Shown here: in pieces, positions 60,438 to 64,000 of the stretch
Layout of the letters: each line of letters begins with the position of its first letter
Numbering within the stretch: position 1 is the stretch's first letter
Origin: Nitzschia sp. DOCU1
Taxonomy: Eukaryota > Bacillariophyta > Bacillariophyceae > Bacillariales > Bacillariaceae
NCBI GenBank assembly: GCA_951394045.1
Contig: OX595986.1
Span: 434,001-498,000, forward strand
Direction of reading: 5' to 3'
DNA: 64,000 nucleotides
Made by a program: the position numbers and the translations under genes
Notes under the pieces: model-generated
Told to the model about the DNA's origin: nothing
Seen by the model: only the letters and a program-made list of their open reading frames with translations
The model's database searches: none

Positions 60438-62617
60438 TTACAGATCAGCACTCTTCGGCGTATATTTCATGCCGGAATCGGGCCGCCGGTCTCCGTTTAC
60501 CACCAAATCTATCAATTCACCAGACTGGCGGTCTCCATTAAGCGCCATATCTATTAATCCATCCTCCTCCTCGTCGATTGCGTCGGGCTCGTCCCGGATT
60601 TCCATCAGAACGTTTAGCCAACCGTCTCCATCATCATCCCAGTAATCGTCTACATACCCGCTCTTGGCTTTCTTCACCTCATTGGCTTCGGCCAAAGCGT
60701 CCTTCATGGCTCGTTCAGCAGCTGCCAGTTGATCCAATTGGGACTTGATCATGCTGTCATCCAACTGTAGATCGCCTGTGGTCATTTCATCGTCCACGCT
60801 ATTGCCTGTAGGCTCGGCCCTTTGTTGAGAAGTACCGGGCACCGTTGTGGATGAGACCGTTGGTACTGGGTTCTGAAAGAGTGACTTCGGCTCGTTGCTA
60901 GCCGCGGCTATTGGACTAGGAGCGTCTTGCAGAGGTATATCAACTAGGACGGTAGTTTTGGGTCCTGGTACTGAGCCAGCCGCTGTGATGGGTGCCACTG
61001 GGTTGACAGTCGGTGCGGGTGGCGAGGACGTTTGCAAAGTCTGATCACGATTTTCATTCTTTGTCGTCTTAGCTCGTTCCTCATCCCCACTTCTACCCAT
61101 TGCGCCCACAACAATGGCACCCAACCCAAGGACGCCAACGCCAGTCGCAGCAAGTATCGCAGAGGATCCCATGCCATCTGATAGATTTGCACCATCCAAG
61201 GATTGTCCAGCGCTAATAGCGCTATTTGATTCCATTCGAAGGCGTTCCTTTTCTTCCTTGGCCGCCTTCTTTTGCGCCTGTTTCTCTTGTTCGGCCTTCT
61301 CTTTTCGTTCGCGAGCAAGTTGCTTTTCTTGGGCAATGACTTGTAGACGCTCCTGCTCTCGCTGCTTTTCCTCCTGCTTCTTGAGGTTATATTCCCTGTC
61401 AATGGCCAATCGCTCTTTTTCCTCATTTTGTTCTTTTAATCCTACCATTCTCGTCTTTCGACTACGAAGAAGCTCCAACTTTTCTTTCCCATCTTCCAAA
61501 ATGGCCAAGTATTCCGGATCATCTTTTTTCGTTTCAAACAAGGCCCGTACCGATTCGGGGGTAATATTCAATCGAACCTCGCCCGGTGCGAATTCCAAGG
61601 CGTGAACATCTTTAAAAGGAATGCCTGCAATCATGGCCGAGAGTAAGGCTGGACCTGTTCCGTCTGGGAAAATGACAAGAATAATATCGCCTGTACAGTA
61701 AATTTGACAAAGCGGTGTAGGGGTGAGAATCGATGACGTGGTTCATGGATCGAACGAACAGTTCCCCAGGCAAACGCACCTGATGTTCTTGATTCTTGTA
61801 GACTCAGAAATTGTCTTAGTCGGATGAATTGATCACCCAATGTTTCATTGGGCGTTCCATCGTCATTTGCCGGAGGACGACCTCCCATTCCAAGTTTGCC
61901 CGCCTCGAGATAATCCAACGCCCAGATGGCAGGCTTGATCAGGGATTCATCGGCCGAATCCCACAATCCCACTCCGCGTTGATCCAAATAGGTGAATTCG
62001 GGCAACAACTTTTCACGGCCCAAGCGCAGCTCCCGGGCGATCAAGTCACCTGTATCCATACCATTGGCGGCTAATGAATGGTAAGCAATAGTAGGAAAGA
62101 GGTCGGTTTCTGTTCGAATCTTTTCTAGTGCTTTCAACACCAGCTTTTCTCCTGAAGCATCCATGGCATTTTCACGGTTTGTTAAAAAGAGAGGATTGGT
62201 ACTATAGATGCCTTGTGCCTCCAACTCGGACGTCCCAGCCCTCATAAAATGATACTTGTTCTTGAGCGGCTGTGTGTCTGGGCCGACGGGAAACTGAAGC
62301 AACGAACCAGCATGTGCGGGTAGAGTAGGTAACGCAGCCGTGATTGTTCCAAGGGTGGCGAGGGTTGTAGCTGCCTGACGAAAGAGGCCACGTCGACCAA
62401 TGTGAAATGAAGGAATATCCGTCTCCTGAGAAAATGGATCACTAGAGGCACCATCTGGTTGAAAACTGGCTGAAAGAAGTGTTGACTTGACGCCAGTGTT
62501 TTTTCGAGACAACGAAAAGGCCGCCGTCGTCATGGAAGAACAATACATACAAAACATTGCAATGGCGACGGCCCTCGACGACATGGACGTTCCGACGGTG
62601 CACTTTTTCATTCTCAT
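60438..62617 (-). CDS. Plastid/thylakoid histidine-phosphatase-fold protein with coiled coil and membrane segment, 2 exons (696 aa)
   Basis: Exon 1 is 61780-62617 and exon 2 is 60438-61690. The intron is 61691-61779 (89 nt, GTGCGT...TACAG, phase 1), and G|GC gives Gly in TSGDIILVIFPDGTG. The N-terminus has a signal peptide with AAFSLS (ASAF-like), then a twin-arginine segment GRRGLFRQAATTLATLG ending AHAG, suggesting thylakoid routing. The phosphatase-like domain (about 110-320) has KYHFMRAGTS where active members have RHG, and IFPDGTGPALL where they have a His, so it is probably not catalytic. A charged coiled coil follows (about 343-433), then a Gly-rich membrane segment (455-478), and an acidic tail with DDYWDDDGDGWLN. 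Function is unknown. Confidence 0.8.
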
Positions 62618-63430
62618 TTAACTTTTTCTCGAACAACGTCAATGGCAAACTGTGGTGTAACAAACTATTTCGAGGGCATCACAATCACGGATGGAAGGAT
62701 ACCTCTTCTTCTATTGATTTCTTTGTTCCGTCGCCTCACGTTGACAGACCAGCCGGTCATTGGCACCGCAGCAAACAGAATCCTTTCAAAGAAAGGGAGA
62801 AGGTCGTCCTTCGATTCTTTCTGGATTCTTTGGGAATGAAAGATACGACATCATCGTTGCAATGCGGCGTTGCTATTGGCCGAGGGCGCAAGTCCTATTT
62901 GGATCCCGTGCCGGCACGCTCGAGATGCGTGTCAAGCGCGCGACCGCTATTGAGAAAGATATGACCCTTGCTCTAGTACCTACAATAAATACCTATACCA
63001 GGTATACCAACACTCCATTCATATCCAGTCGCCAAAAGGCTGACAAAATGACGATGCATATCGCAACACCAAAGCACAATTCTTTGACGATGTTGCACCT
63101 CTCGGCAACTATAACGACAAGCTATCGACATTGTTGTTGTTTCCTCCTCTCACTAGAGCAGTAGGATTGAAATCCCTCACAACGACAAGCCGCTGGTTTC
63201 TCTACGCGACAGTGTGCAAAGTGTCATGGCGATGCGAACCGCGAGTAGTCACGAATGAATGAGATTGGCGTCGATCCCAAAGCACGCTGGCTAAAGGGTT
63301 CTGATTATTGTGTTGATGCGTTACCCATCATCGCCACATCCAGACGCAGAGCAGATGTTTGCCTGGCTTTAGCATCTCAACACCATGAGACGCCCACAAA
63401 ACTCAAACACTGCACATTCGTTTCTCCGCC
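62618..63430. promoter_or_regulatory. Divergent promoter region of two genes
   Basis: About 810 bp between the start codons of the plastid protein (-) and 8-TM family member 3 (+). TACCAGGTA lies at 62996-63004. The ORF at 62557-62964 overlaps the start of the minus-strand gene and is not supported. Confidence 0.5.
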
Positions 63431-64000
63431 ATGATACCCTTTCCAATCCCCCCGATCACTCCAGTGGAAGAACATCTCAACTCGGTGGGTCCCCAGGATC
63501 CGCCCCTTTTGATGGACTTGCTATCTTTGGATACCAAATATGCAATCGCCTTTTGGTTTGAAATCGCTCTCCTCGTATGCGGCGTTCTCTCCCTTTTGGA
63601 AGAGCACAAGTTCCGCAGATACCTTCACTTCAAGCAAGGCTGGAATGAGACCGACCCCAAGATTCCCATGCTCGCCTTTGACTGGTATGCTTTGCGATCA
63701 TCCTTAGCCATGGTGACTCATGCACTCAATTGGCTCCTCTATGACGCTGTGGGATTGAAGCCTACTGCGGTGTATGCGATTGCTGGAATACCCTTTGCCC
63801 TCATTGCGCTTCATTCGATTCTCAACGATATCCCCAAGGATGCCCACTTTACCAACAAGGCGGATTTCCAAACCTTGCTCATGAACACCACCGTGCTTTT
63901 CTTGCTGTGCATTGACTCGCCATATCTCTTGCTGGCCGAACGAATAAACAGCATCTTGACGTTTATTGCAGCGCAGCAGCTGTACTGGTCACCAGCTGCG
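63431..64000 (+). CDS. Unknown multi-pass membrane protein, tandem family member 3, partial
   Basis: Starts at ATG 63431 (MIPFPIPPITPVEEHLNSVG) and stays open to the window end, giving 190 codons. It aligns with members 1 and 2: GWNETDPKIPMLAFDWYALRSS, LNWLLYDAVGLKPT, LHSILNDIPKD, CIDSPYLLLAERIN, then QQLYW at the edge. Compared with its relatives, the CLHAILND block reads ALHSILND. The rest of the gene lies outside the window. Function is unknown. Confidence 0.75.
   Translation, partial: MIPFPIPPITPVEEHLNSVGPQDPPLLMDLLSLDTKYAIAFWFEIALLVCGVLSLLEEHKFRRYLHFKQGWNETDPKIPMLAFDWYALRSSLAMVTHALNWLLYDAVGLKPTAVYAIAGIPFALIALHSILNDIPKDAHFTNKADFQTLLMNTTVLFLLCIDSPYLLLAERINSILTFIAAQQLYWSPAA

Noticed and set aside
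1..64000. CRISPR arrays, IS elements, prophage, bacterial operons, rRNA
   Set aside because: None of the expected repeats, transposase motifs or gene orders is present; introns and plastid presequences show a nuclear eukaryotic genome.

Overview
This 64 kb window is nuclear DNA from a photosynthetic stramenopile, most likely a pennate diatom. I infer Phaeodactylum or a close relative, but the sequence alone does not prove the species. The evidence is short GT-AG introns (about 60-180 nt), a light-harvesting (FCP-type) protein, plastid presequences with ASAF-like cleavage motifs, plant/algal-type PEX22 and protein-only RNase P, heat-shock-factor genes with diatom-style DNA-binding domains, and compact genes on both strands with no operons. 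I see no CRISPR array, IS element, rRNA gene or phage gene. Many long reading frames begin at TTG or GTG; I moved those starts to the first sensible ATG.

Layout. 0-2.3 kb: tandem pair of unknown paralogs (SQDDL/SRDDL proteins). 4.2-14.4 kb: three dispersed paralogs of a thioredoxin-fold, phosducin/TXNDC9-like family, interleaved with a two-repeat plastid protein, a SYLF-domain protein, a RING-Cys-relay/FBA/tail-anchor E3-like protein and a Golgi-type glycosyltransferase. 15.3-20.1 kb: plastid-type GNAT acetyltransferase, a single-pass membrane protein whose 3' end is tandemly duplicated, and SKP1. 20.6-24.7 kb: PRORP with a very long acidic tail, and a tRNA-Thr gene. 25.5-32 kb: helical-repeat protein, class-3 lipase, light-harvesting protein, PEX22 and RanBP1. 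33.7-37.9 kb: heat shock factor and bestrophin-like channel. 38-47 kb: two related sulfotransferases flanking a five-exon MHS-type transporter and an aldehyde dehydrogenase. 48-51.5 kb: ribosomal protein eS12 and a second heat shock factor. 54.4-57.2 kb: wax-synthase-like MBOAT enzyme and an F-box protein. 57.9-64 kb: three tandem paralogs of an unrecognised family with about eight membrane segments, the last cut by the window end, with a large plastid pseudo-phosphatase gene on the opposite strand.

Themes. Ubiquitin: SKP1, an F-box protein and the RCR/FBA protein lie in one window, though not adjacent. RNA processing: PRORP sits about 420 bp from a tRNA gene. Plastid: the FCP, the two-repeat protein, the GNAT protein and the TAT-routed histidine-phosphatase-fold protein all carry presequences. 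Recent local tandem duplications of roughly 60-300 bp occur at four places, two of them over gene 3' ends. A palindromic motif TACC(N0-1)GGTA recurs in intergenic DNA.

The best candidates for something undescribed are the RCR-RING + FBA + tail-anchor fusion, the eight-membrane-segment tandem family, and the phosducin-like trio.
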